From contig JAQFVV010006629.1 in the NCBI GenBank assembly GCA_028023455.1, positions 122,001-186,000 on the forward strand: a DNA stretch of 64,000 nt. Direction: 5' to 3'. Position 1 is the stretch's first letter. Each line of letters starts with the position of its first letter. Shown in pieces: positions 1 through 9,387 of this stretch. A program made the translations under genes and the position numbers. The notes below the pieces were generated by a model. It was not told where the DNA came from and did no database searches. It saw nothing but the letters and a program-made list of their open reading frames with translations. Source of the stretch: Epiperipatus broadwayi. Taxonomy: Eukaryota; Onychophora; Udeonychophora; Euonychophora; Peripatidae.

Positions 1-284
1 ATTATTTTGAATAAAATTAAATATTATAGTTAAAAAAAATTTGTTTTGTATCAATTTTTTTCAAATTTGGAATTTTTTATTAGTCATATTTTATTTATTT
101 ATTTATTTTTTTTTTGCGCGAATTTTAAAGTAATTTTACGTTTGTGCTTTGCTTTTACGCGAATTTTGAAAAATCACAGACCACATTCCCTCTTTTTCAA
201 TGTAAGTTACGTCTATTTTTGTGCGATTTCGTTTGCACGTGTTTTCTGAGGAACCTATCTATTGCGTAAAATGAGACCTAGGTG
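1..284 (+). mobile_element. TA-flanked inverted-repeat element, copy 1 (right part, cut by window edge)
   Basis: This matches the right end of the element at 2246-3069, ending in GAGACCTAGGTG followed by TA. It keeps about 45 bp around 115-165 that the second copy has lost between two short CGCGAATTTT-like repeats. The left end lies outside the window. The only reading frame across it (46-249) is a low-complexity phenylalanine-rich stretch and is not believed to be a gene. No transposase is encoded, so the element is non-autonomous. Confidence 0.8.
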
Positions 285-294
285 TATATGTGTT

Positions 295-1670
295 TATATA
301 CAAAGTTCTATTATAGCAATTGATGATTAGTTTGCTATATAAAATTTAAAATGAAGAGTTGAAATCTTTACATTTATTATATTTTCTTGAAGATGCACAG
401 ATTTTATCTAAGTAAAATTGGGGATCAGTGAGAATTATAGATTAGGAGTTAAGACAAAGTATTAACTTTTAAGTGGTTGAGGTGGAAGTAAATTTTACAA
501 TAATAACTATTTTCCCAATATGGCTGTAATTTAAACCTAATAGAATATCATTGGTATAATGTTATATTTAAACAAAAAATGCAGATTGGAATGAGATTTA
601 TTTCCCCAATATGGCTGTAATTTAAACCTTATAGAATATCATTAGTATAATGTCAAATTTAAACAATAAATGCAGATTGGAATGAGATTTTATGATTTGA
701 ATTTTGCTTTGTGAAAAAAATCAGTATAATTGTTATAATTAATGTCAGTGCTACCTGCCAAATGAGTAAGAGGCACCTTTGTTGTTTGTGCAAGATAAAT
801 TTTACCCCCTCCTCAATCCCATGAAATAAAATTTATAAATTAAATCTTTTTTTTTACCTCTGCACTTTCACACACACAAAAAAACTTAAATGGCTTTAGA
901 CATTTAATGTGTTTGGTAAAATACCTTACATTTCATAGTAAAATAAACAAGTTAATGTTTTAAAAATATTTTTGAAACAATAATATCTTAAAACAAAAAT
1001 ATTTATTTAGTAATGTAAGTGGAAATTTATTGAATTTGAAATTTTTAATTTTTTTCTTTGAAGAATTGTTATTTTTTGGGGGATAATCTTGTGAAAGGGT
1101 TATTAGAGATAGAAAATATCTATACAATAATTTTTTTTAAAATGTCTCCTTTTATTATATTTAAAATACCTCCCACCACATGAAACATTGGACACACCTC
1201 TTTTCTCAGGCTGGCTTTGTTATTATATAACTAATTCTATTTCTAGTTTATCTGCTTATTAAAAATATCTGCAGCCAAAATATGATTCTCTGGGGTACAG
1301 TGTTCAATGCAGTCTTTGCTGCTTCACTTCCAAGAGATTTTGTTTTCTTTATTCTTTATATAATGGCTTGTCTATTATTTTTTCTGAACTACAGTAGTTA
1401 TAAAAAGTTGATATAACTCTTGAATATCTTTACTTTAACTAGCACAAAATAGTTCTTGTTTGTTTGAAAACCCATTCAGAATTTCTCATGCATAAACATA
1501 TTCCTTTCATTATGTGTATTATTTCACTATTAAAAAGTTTATTATAAATAGTTAGACATTTTAAAATTTTCATATGTTGTTTATTTGATAAATTTCTAAA
1601 AGCCATTAACACACATATTTCTATGTTAGATTATGTTGAGTAATTAAGCAAAAAAAAATGGTTTTGTTTT
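295..1670. other. AT-rich non-coding stretch with a 90-bp tandem duplication
   Basis: Nothing gene-like is visible. A direct duplication of about 90 bp occupies roughly 511-690; both copies contain CCAATATGGCTGTAATTTAA and end in GCAGATTGGAATGAGATTT. They differ at a handful of positions, so the duplication is fairly recent compared with the surrounding decay. Confidence 0.7.
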
Positions 1671-1672
1671 AG

Positions 1673-1749
1673 GCATTTCTCCAATAGAACGACATTTAGA
1701 AGAACTTTCAAATGTTATACAGTTGTTACATCCAACAGAGTGGCATTAA
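1673..1749 (+). CDS. Possible terminal coding exon of an unrecognised host gene
   Basis: A pyrimidine-rich stretch ending in TTTTGTTTTAG (acceptor AG at 1671-1672) precedes an open stretch that ends in TAA at 1747-1749. Read from 1675 it gives ISPIER followed by HLEELSNVIQLLHPTEWH, 24 residues of mixed composition that look more like the amphipathic end of a real protein than the Phe/Ile/Lys-rich frames elsewhere here. The first two exon bases (GC) would complete a codon split by the intron. An ATTAAA polyadenylation-signal variant lies at 1786-1791. I do not recognise the protein. Upstream exons are not visible between 285 and 1670. It could also be a chance open stretch or a processed remnant; support rests only on the acceptor, the peptide character and the downstream signal. 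Confidence 0.3.
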
Positions 1750-2065
1750 AATATCAATACAGTCAAATTTGTTCAGTCAAATTTGATTAAATATTTTGGC
1801 ACATATCTTTAAAAAAAAATTTTTTTTTTTTTTTTTTACTAATTCTGTTTTTCTCGAATTCAAGCTGTCATGTACCTAAAGCAAGTGGCAGGCCCACAAT
1901 CAATTTTTGGATATATTTGGGCAATTTTACAGATCATTTTATGAGTTTTTAGATAGATAATAAACCCCATGAGTCCAAATCTAAAGAAAAACATCTTAGT
2001 AAAGACATGCAAAAAAAAAAATATTGCTATTGAAATGAAAAATAAAGATATCAGTTTTAAAAATA
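1750..2065. other. AT-rich stretch, possible 3'UTR
   Basis: It contains a short direct repeat CAGTCAAATTTG (about 1760-1785), the ATTAAA at 1786 and long A/T runs at 1811-1840. No other structure was seen. Confidence 0.5.
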
Positions 2066-2160
2066 AATAAAAATTCTGAGGTACCATCATTGATCCCAGT
2101 ATCCATATTCCAGGGTCAGATGTTTAGCCACTGTGCTATCTCAAACAATCTATACCATTG
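2066..2160 (-). repeat. tRNA-derived SINE head, decayed
   Basis: On the minus strand GATAGCACAGTGGCTAAACA resembles an RNA polymerase III box A region. It is followed about 30 bp later by GGGATCAATGATGG in the box B position. Several bases differ from the canonical boxes, so this is a remnant and not a working tRNA gene. Confidence 0.5.
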
Positions 2161-2245
2161 CTTCTGAAATATATTTTATAAATTGAATTATCTAATATGT
2201 TGCAAAATTTATTATAATTATTATGAGACAATATTTTTTTAAATA

Positions 2246-3069
2246 CACCTGGGTCTCTTTTTACGCGGACTTACTTAACATGATTTTGAAGTTACGCGAT
2301 TCGTGTTTCACCGGAAGTTGATTTCCGATAATGCGCTATTACTTTAAATAATAAATTTCACGTACTTACGTTATATTGTAATAGCACATTATTGGAATTC
2401 GACTTTCATCTTAGTAATTTCAATATTTTCAGTGCTTTATAATAGTAAGATTTTATGCAATAATGAAATTAAAATCATGATTTCCACATTTTATGTATAC
2501 ATATATTAAATTTTACAAGATTATAATGTAAATTTGTTCAAACATTGTGCATGTTAATTTTGCATTTTAAATCACATTCTGTTTTTGCTTTTTAAAAAAG
2601 AACGTAATCAATTATTATTTTCTTATTAATGACACTAATTATTAACATGCTCTTAAATTCCAACGAGAGCTAAATGGTTGTATGTCTGGATATCACGAGC
2701 TTCGTAAACAATTAATAAAATCATCATCTCAAAGATTAATTAATAATTACGTTGTCACCAGAAAATCATAATAATTAAAACATGTATAAAAAAATGTAAA
2801 TTACTGTACTGTAAATTATGCATAAAAATATATTATTTTGAATAAAATTAAATATTATAGTTAAAAAAGTTTGTCTTGTATCAATTTTTTTCAAATTTGA
2901 AATTTTTTATTAGTCATATTTTATTTCCTTATTTTTTTTTTTGCACGAATTTTGAAAAATCACAGACCGCACCCCCCTTTTTCAATGTAAGTTACGTCTA
3001 TTTTTGCGCGATTTCGTTTGCGCGTGTTTTCTGAGGAACCTATCTATCGCGTAAAACGAGACCCAGGTG
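2246..3069 (+). mobile_element. TA-flanked inverted-repeat element, copy 2 (complete)
   Basis: The ends are inverted repeats of about 21 bp beginning CACCTGGGTCTC and continuing TTTTACGC. TA lies directly outside each end (2244-2245 and 3070-3071), consistent with a TA target duplication as in Tc1/mariner-type elements. The length is 824 bp. The interior has no reading frame worth reporting and is richer in CpG (CGCGATT, GCGCGTG) than its surroundings. It is probably a non-autonomous DNA transposon whose autonomous partner is not in the window. The reverse-complement copy at 55793-56666 confirms both ends. Confidence 0.85.
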
Positions 3070-3119
3070 TACACTTATTTTTAAATAAATTATTAATAGT
3101 AATGTGTCATTTTAATATA

Positions 3120-3530
3120 AATCAGAATATTTAAATAAAAGTGATTTAGAAATCTAAACATTTTTATTTATATATAAATTTGATTAATTATCAAGATGAA
3201 ATGATGACTGCCTGTTTGGTAAATGATAAAAATAATCACAATATTAAGTAAAAAAGTAATTCTCTTATGTGTTTCTGAGATTGGAGTGATTCGGAAATGT
3301 AAATATTTTCATTTACATATAAATTTTATTAATTATCCTGACAAAATAGCACCTGTCTCTTTTGTTTAGCACAATGATAGAATATGTAAAATTTAGTATA
3401 TTTTGAACAACAGTCACAAGATGAAGTAAAAAATTAATCTTATATTTAAAATAAAAATATTTACAGTTACAATGGAGTAATTTGGAATTCGAAACATTTC
3501 ATTTACATATAAATTTTATTAAATATCTCA
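3120..3530 (+). repeat. Three imperfect tandem units (~146-189 bp period)
   Basis: A block containing ATTTACATATAAATTTTATT recurs at about 3141-3192, 3287-3338 and 3476-3527. Each is preceded by a GTGATT-like or GTAATT-like segment. CACAATATTAAGTAAAAAA-like segments also recur between them. It is a local tandem array of unknown origin. Confidence 0.65.
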
Positions 3531-3544
3531 GTGATTTGCCCCTC

Positions 3545-3920
3545 CCCCGCTGATGAAATGCCTTTGTGCCCCACACAATCTGCATATCTGCACACAGCAT
3601 CTTTGGTTAGTATACTGAGCTAGAAAGATATAAATTAAGATTACACATCAAGAAAATACACCAAAAAAGGCATCACATAACTTCCTCATCTTAGTTTTGA
3701 CATTATTCTCTTGTAAAGCAATCTATTGTAAGATTGAGTAGTCATTGGATGCTAGTTGGTAGTGACTACCATGTTTCATTAATTTCTGGCTATAGACTTT
3801 TGTCAGGAAGGACAAACATTAAATTAAAATCAAGAATTATATTTTACTACATTTTTTTATTTTTATTTTAAATGTCTTGTCGACTTAATATATATATATA
3901 CACACTTTTAAAACTAAGAT
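3545..3920. other. Non-coding stretch, no structure recognised
   Basis: This is slightly GC-richer sequence near 3540-3610 followed by AT-rich DNA with a short TATA run at about 3886-3900. No coding or repeat match within the window was seen. Confidence 0.5.
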
Positions 3921-3924
3921 AAAT

Positions 3925-4050
3925 AATCAGATGGTTTTATTCCTCAGGAATTCATAAGAAATTTGAGTGCTAGAAGTGTAGAACTGGAATCAATCCAAGG
4001 AACTTACACTTGAGAGTCAGATACTTCCACTGCACTAAACCATGCAGAAC
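3925..4050 (-). repeat. SINE family A, copy with tRNA head and conserved tail
   Basis: On the minus strand it reads GGTTTAGTGCAGTGGAAG (box A region), then GGATTGATTCCAG (box B region). A tail follows containing GCACTCAAA, TTCTTATG and AATAAAACCAT. The same head and tail order is seen at 62030-62150 (plus), and shorter versions at 20124-20205 and 20262-20335 (minus). Shared tails outside the tRNA part define a real SINE family. Confidence 0.65.
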
Positions 4051-4204
4051 ATTATGTAAGATTGCAAGTTATGGTAACAATTATTGAAAATATTTTAACA
4101 GTGTGAATAGATAAAGATCAAATTTCAGATAATTTTGTATAAATAACATGTGTAGAACCTACAGTAGATACAGTTATAGCTGCTCCATATATACATTGTA
4201 CTGA

Positions 4205-4385
4205 ATGGAAAATAAGTGCTATAGGCAATTGCAAATATATCTATATGTCTAACCCTATGTTTGGCACAATTTTATGGACTGAAATAAGACAGTAATATAG
4301 ACAAATGAAAATATGCATCTATATATCTGAAGCATGCTGTTGCCCCATTTGTAATGGAATGAAAATAAGAAGATAATGACCAAAA
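4205..4385 (+). repeat. Degenerate tandem duplication (~100 bp)
   Basis: CTATATGTCTAACCCTATG and CTATATATCTGAAGCATG blocks, each followed by a GAATGAAAATAAG-like or GACTGAAATAAG-like segment, recur about 100 bp apart. The similarity is weak. Confidence 0.4.
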
Positions 4386-5028
4386 AATTGAATAATAGAA
4401 TTTCAGAATTATTATTTTATAAAATATCTCTTAATCTCATTAGGCATCATCTATATGATTTCAAAAGCTTTATTGACCAATGCTAGATACTGAATAGCAA
4501 TAGACTTTGCATATATGTACAAGAATAAAATAGATCAAATATTTAATGTTGTTCTTAATTATTGTAATAATTTTAATTATAATTATTATATGATTAGTTA
4601 ATATTTTATTAATTAATTAGTAATAATAATAACAAAAAGTCTAAAATAATTACCATTACAATAAAATATCTGATTCTGATTTATTTATAAATATCACATA
4701 AATGCTTGTTGAGTGAACAGCACAGCTGCCTTATAAGCAGTTGTTCCGGGTTAGTGGGTACACTTCCTGCTGATGCTATGATGTGGGGGGATATGAATTT
4801 TCTTAAATTGGTTGAAAATAAACATTAAATTTTTAAAGATACATACATTCACACATATGCATTTAGTAATACAAAAAATATTTCAATTGCTGCTTTTAAT
4901 TTTTCTTTTAATTATATACATGCCTTCATACAGAAAATGTAAATATTGATTATGAATTTAGATTTATATTCATGTAATATAAAATTATCCTGGCAGCAGC
5001 AATATGTTGACCACTACATTTTTTTAAT
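4386..5028. other. AT-rich stretch with a possible SINE remnant
   Basis: Mostly A/T-rich, with no frame of note. Around 4710-4785 the sequence is GC-richer, and TTGTTCCGGGTTAG could be a decayed box B of another tRNA-derived repeat. Box A is not convincing. Confidence 0.4.
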
Positions 5029-5029
5029 T

Positions 5030-5505
5030 AGAATGGATTTGAATTCAGGCTTTTAAGCTCCCTAAAGCTATCCACTCTTTTTTATGCAACTGATACACAT
5101 GACCACATACACGTGAAAAAGATAAATGATCTCCAATGTATGTATTTAGTGGTCAAGCAACACTCATCAGTTGGTCCAGATCATTCTCTCCACATATATA
5201 ATCACTGCTCAGTTTATGTTAAGATAGCAAATCTTCAAGCTTTAATGAACAGGCTTCAACTTTCTTCACCCTCCAACTTTTCAGCCATTCATACCATCGA
5301 AAATCTGATGGTGGAAAGCTCAAAGACCTTGTTGATGCTAATATTATTGTCACACTCTTGTTGACTTTTAAGTCACTTTGACCCCTCACATATAGGACCT
5401 TAATATATCCATTCAAATACACAGAAAAGGATGAGCAGAATACAGGATGAATATGTAATATTTAAATACAAAGTATATTGTCTGTGCTGAACTTAATGTA
5501 ATCAG
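5030..5505 (+). repeat. ~450-bp repeat family 1, unit a
   Basis: This is the first unit of a family found at least nine times in the window. Diagnostic pieces in order are GATTTGAAYTCAG, ACATGACCACATACA, GAAAAAGATAAATGATCTCC, CATCAGTTGGTCCAGATCAT, GCAAATCTTCAA, CACCCTCCAACT, CACATATAGGACCTTAATAT and AATATGTAATATTTAAATAC. Open frames at 5113-5364 and, on the opposite strand, 5219-5422 are not conserved between copies and are treated as chance. On the minus strand the start of the unit reads like a tRNA box B (GGGTTCAAATCC in better copies). Confidence 0.8.
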
Positions 5506-5921
5506 AAGCATTAAAGCTTCCTGCAGCTATCCACCCCATCTTATACAAATGATACCCATGACAATAAAAAAGATAAATGATTCTCCAAGATATGTATTTT
5601 GTACTGGACCAGCACTTATCAGTTGATCCAGATCATCATCTCCCACACTTTTATATATATAATCAGGGCTCATTTTATATTAAGATGGCAAATCTTCAAA
5701 CTTTAATAGACATATTTCAATCTTTCCCACCCTCTAACTCAACTCTCCACCCATTCATATCTTTGAAAATCTGATGATGGAATGCTCAAAGCCCTTGTTG
5801 ATGCCAGTGTTATTGTCATACTCATGTTAATGTTAAGTCACTCTGACCCTCACGTATAGGATCTTAATATGCCATTCAAATACATAGAAGGATGGGCAGA
5901 ATACAAGCTGAATATGTAATA
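5506..5921 (+). repeat. Repeat family 1, unit b
   Basis: It follows unit a directly, so the family is tandem here with a period of about 450-470 bp. It ends in GAATATGTAATA, where the pogo-like MITE interrupts it. The open frame at 5577-5774 is not conserved in sister units. Confidence 0.8.
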
Positions 5922-6195
5922 CAGGAATTCTCAACTTTCATACTTTCTATTTTCATACAATTTGCTACTTTGTACAAGGACAATAGAAAAAGATACAGCA
6001 ATACAGAATTTCAATTTTCTTTCTCGATAAATTTAAAGAAAACACCAGACACTACTCAATAAATACTGTTTATACATATACTAATACACCTCATTAAAAA
6101 ATATTTTAAAAACACTTTTTGATGTTTTTCATATTACTCTACTTTCTTAACATTTCAGCTTTTTATACACTTTTTAGGAAGTTGAGGATCATCTG
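5922..6195. mobile_element. 274-bp MITE with TA target duplication, pogo/Tigger-like ends
   Basis: The left end CAGGAATTCTCAACTT and the reverse complement of the right end, CAGATGATCCTCAACTT, are imperfect inverted repeats. TA flanks each side (5920-5921 and 6196-6197). Removing the segment and one TA restores AATATGTAATATTTAAATAC, exactly what uninterrupted repeat-family-1 units read, so both the insertion and its boundaries are confirmed by empty sites in the same window. CAG termini with a CCTCAACTT-like subterminal block are typical of pogo/Tigger-type MITEs; that family assignment is inference. Confidence 0.8.
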
Positions 6196-6385
6196 TATTT
6201 AAATACAAGTACTGAACTTAATGTAACTAGAAGGAATTTGAACTCAGATTTTTAAGCTTCCTACAACTATTGACTCCATCTTATATAACTGATACAGATG
6301 ACCACATACATAAGAAAAAGTTAAATGATCTCCGATATCCATATTTCTTGCTGAACCACCACTCATCAGTTGGTCCAGATCCTTG
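6196..6385 (+). repeat. Repeat family 1, unit c (left part)
   Basis: The unit resumes after the MITE and runs to CAGTTGGTCCAGATC, where a different sequence begins (6386-6504). The unit pattern reappears beyond the hAT element at about 9123 with CATCTCCCATACACATA. So about 170 bp of extra DNA plus the hAT element separate the two halves. Confidence 0.75.
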
Positions 6386-6504
6386 GACTACTCAAGCTTA
6401 CATAGATAACTCTAGAATATAATAATATTAAGTGGATTCCTGCTGTCAACATAGAAACTTAAAAAAAAAAGAGTATATTAATAATTTTTATTAGTCATTC
6501 ATTA

Positions 6505-6512
6505 GATTAGAG
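6505..6512 (+). repeat. Left 8-bp target site duplication of the hAT element
   Basis: GATTAGAG occurs immediately before the left inverted repeat and again at 9080-9087 immediately after the right one. Eight-base duplications are the rule for hAT transposons. Confidence 0.9.
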
Positions 6513-7015
6513 CTGAGGTCACCAAAGTGGTCTATATAGACCCCAGGGGTCTATTTAACAAAAGTAGGGGTCGATCTGAGCCAGGGAGTCGCTTGAGGGT
6601 CGAAGGAAAAACAATTCTTAATATGCAAATCACACATACCTAACTGCGTATGTAAAATTTGTGAATGTTTTTATAATTGACTTAATATCAGTTTCTTTAT
6701 AGAAAATAAATTAATAAACATATTTATTAGGGTGAAACAAGTATTTACGTACCAGCGCACAGCGGCGCGAACTCTGCACTTCTGGCTTATGAGTCATATG
6801 CATATGTGCGCTTGTCCAAATGTCACGAGCGTTGATGTTACAAATGCAAATATCATACTCAGTTTCAGCTATCTTTACAAATTGTGACCAGTGTTAAATA
6901 TTTGCAGTGTCATTATTACTACTTTTATAATATTGGATAATTAGTTATAGTTTCTATAAAACTATTCGTTTAGTTTAGATATCAATTTTTATTATCAATA
7001 CATGTAAAAAAGAAG

Positions 7016-7077
7016 GTAAGTATACATAATAATATGGATTAGTATAGTATACCAACTTATTTTTAACTTATTTATAG
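7016..7077 (+). other. Candidate 62-nt intron in the hAT 5' leader
   Basis: AAG followed by GTAAGTAT at 7013-7023 is a strong 5' splice site. A U-rich stretch ending TTTATAG at 7071-7077 could be the acceptor, 15 bases before the transposase ATG at 7093. This rests on sequence motifs only. Confidence 0.4.
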
Positions 7078-7092
7078 AACCCTAATTAAAAA

Positions 7093-8785
7093 ATGGCAGC
7101 TTCAGTTTCTAAAAAGAAATGTCGGTATTATTCATTGGATTATTTGAAATTTGGATTTATTTGTTCACCGACAAATGAAACGATTCCTATGTGTTTTCTG
7201 TGCGAAAAAACTTTTGGAAATGACTACATGAAACCGTCAAACGGGAAAGATCACCTTGAAAGGGTTCATTCAGATAAAAAAAAATAAAGGAGGATTAATA
7301 ACTTCGTACAAGATTTCGCTTAATCTAGCAAAGAGGGGAAAACCACATTCCCTCGCTGAAGAAATGGTTATACCTGCAATTAAAGACGTCATTGAGAAAG
7401 TAATGAAAAAAGACTCCGTTAATATTTTAAAGTCCATGCCATTAAGTGCAAATTCTGTAAAACGGTGTATTGATGAAATGGCTGAAGAAATAGAAAATAT
7501 GGTAGTTTTGGAGCTAAAAAATTGCAAGTTCTCTATTCAACTTGATGAATCTGTTTTTGGCATTTCTGCTATTCTTATGGTGTACATTAGATATTTCAGT
7601 AAAATGAAAGAACAAGTCATTGATGAATTTTTATTTGCTAAATATCTTGAAACTGATAGAAAAGGAGTGACAATTTTTAGATGTTTACAAAGAATATTTA
7701 AAATAAATATGATATTCCGCTTGAAAATATAATAGCAGTAGCCGCAGATGGTGCACCTGCTATAGTAGGGCATTACCGAGGGTTTGTTAGATTTCTCAAA
7801 GAAAAAGTGCCCGGTATATGTACTATTCATTGTGTGTTGCATAGAAACAACTTAGTAGCAAAATATCTTGAGTCCAGAGATACATAAAGCTTTACAGTTT
7901 TATATTAAGTGTATCAATCAAATTAAAACCCAACCTCTTAAATTAAGATTATTTTCCAAACTTTGTGAGGAAAATGATGAGGTATTTAACCAATTACTTC
8001 TGCACACCGAAGTTAGATGATTGTCTAGAGGTGTATGCTTGCAACGGCTCGTTGAGTTGTTTGACTCCACAACAGAATTTCTCAGCGAAATAAATCCTGT
8101 TCTGAGTGATGAACTTCAAAACAATAAGAACCATATTTTTTATTTAGCGGACTTATTTGGAAAATTTAATGATGTCCAACAAAGTTGCAAGGAAAATATG
8201 TAAGAATTATCCAAGTTCGGACAATACTGTTAGGCTTCCAAGTAAAATTAAATTTATTTACATCTTTATTGCTATGTAAGGATTATCAATATTTTTCAAA
8301 TCTGAGACAATTAGAAATAAAAGAAGACTTGAAAATATATACAAGTCATCTTCAAAAATTAAGCGACGATTTTAAACTGTGCTTTGTTGATTTGGAAAAC
8401 ATTGACATCCCTGAATGGATTATTGTGCCATTTTCCACTCAAATTGAAAACGTGGACATCAACCTGCAAAGATAAGCTTGCTGAATTATTATCGGATCTT
8501 GAAGCAAAGACGCTTCTTAAAAACTTAAAAATAAGCAGATTTTGGACAAATATAAATATAATGCAAAAATATGTAAAACTTTACGAAATAGCTCAGCCAT
8601 TTATGCTGGCGTTTTCAAGTTCCTATATGGTTGAAGCCGGTTTCAATCATGTAAATTCAATCTTAACTAAGTACAGAAATAAATTAAATGTGGAGTTTCG
8701 AGGAGATTTAAGATTAAAATTTACCAATTTCGAACCCAATATAGCGAACCTTGCAAAGAAACACCAGGCACACCCATCTCATTAA
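7093..8785 (+). pseudogene. hAT transposase pseudogene with BED zinc finger (ZBED5/SCAND3/FAM200-like)
   Basis: The first 65 codons (from ATG 7093) hold a BED zinc finger, C34-x2-C37-x16-H54-x4-H59, which would bind the element ends. Frames then continue with FSIQLDES near 7532 (first catalytic Asp region), AAVADGAPAI-like sequence near 7740 (second Asp region), IHCVLHR near 7830 and LLHTEVR near 7997. The C-terminal dimerisation block follows, with YMVEAGFNHVNSILTKYRNK near 8626-8685, and it ends in KKHQAHPSH. The product would be about 560 residues. It is dead: an in-frame TGA at 8018-8020 stands where relatives have Trp (RWLSRG), and the frame shifts about five times (near 7280 in an A-run, 7705, 7885, 8195 and 8470). 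Domain order and family are clear; details of the catalytic Glu are not. Confidence 0.9.
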
Positions 8786-9079
8786 TTAAGAAGCAATACT
8801 GTAGTTACTTTACTTATTATTTTTACTTATTTATAATTACTTATTATTTAATAAATATTAAGGTATTTAAATTTCAACATTAAGATATTTTTCATAAAAC
8901 TATTGTTACACAATGTAAAATTACTTTAATAAATGTTTAAAATCATAAAATAAATGTACAAACACAGTACCTAATAGATAGTTTTATTTTAATTAACTGA
9001 AAATTACTTTTTTGAGGGTCGATAGAGATTTCGAAAAATTATATAGGGGTCCATGATCAAAAAAGTTTGGCGATCCCTG

Positions 9080-9087
9080 GATTAGAG
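9080..9087 (+). repeat. Right 8-bp target site duplication of the hAT element
   Basis: GATTAGAG, identical to 6505-6512. Confidence 0.9.
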
Positions 9088-9122
9088 ATTATCAGCATTT
9101 ATTTCTATATTGTAGTTTTCAC

Positions 9123-9387
9123 TCATCTCCCATACACATATAATCAGTGCCCAGTTTATATTAAAAAAAGCAAATCTTCAAGCTTTAATGGACATGCTTC
9201 AATCTTCTCCAACCCTTCAGCATTGAAAATTTGATGAATGGAATTCCCAAAGCCCTCGTTGATAGCAATATTATTGTCATACCCATGTCGATTTTAAGTG
9301 ATTCTGACCCGCCTCATTTATAGAACCTTAATATATCCATTTAAATGCAAAGAAGATAGATGGCAGCATAGTCTGAATATGTAATAG
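9123..9387 (+). repeat. Repeat family 1, right part of interrupted unit
   Basis: It continues the unit broken at 6385, with TAATCAGTGCCCAGTTTATA, CAAATCTTCAAGC and the GAATATGTAATA block where the LINE begins. Confidence 0.75.

Larger units (their letters stand above)
6513..9079 (+). mobile_element. Complete hAT transposon (ZBED5/SCAND3-type), inactive
   Basis: The 2567-bp element is bounded by inverted repeats CTGAGGTCACCAAA (left) and CAGGGATCGCCAAA (right, reverse complement), with a perfect 8-bp target duplication GATTAGAG. Subterminal GGGGTC and GGGTCGA motifs occur at both ends (near 6545-6600 and 9012-9052). The interior carries a degenerate transposase reading left to right (7093-8785). 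A short 5' leader at about 6650-7092 contains a plausible small intron. The element interrupts sequence lying between two halves of a repeat-family-1 unit. Confidence 0.92.

Noticed and set aside
46-249. 67-codon open frame near the start
   Set aside because: It lies in the TA-flanked element, is Phe-rich low-complexity sequence and is disrupted in the other two copies.
5113-5774. Several 60-90 codon frames in repeat family 1
   Set aside because: Frames are not conserved between units of the same repeat, so they are chance openings.
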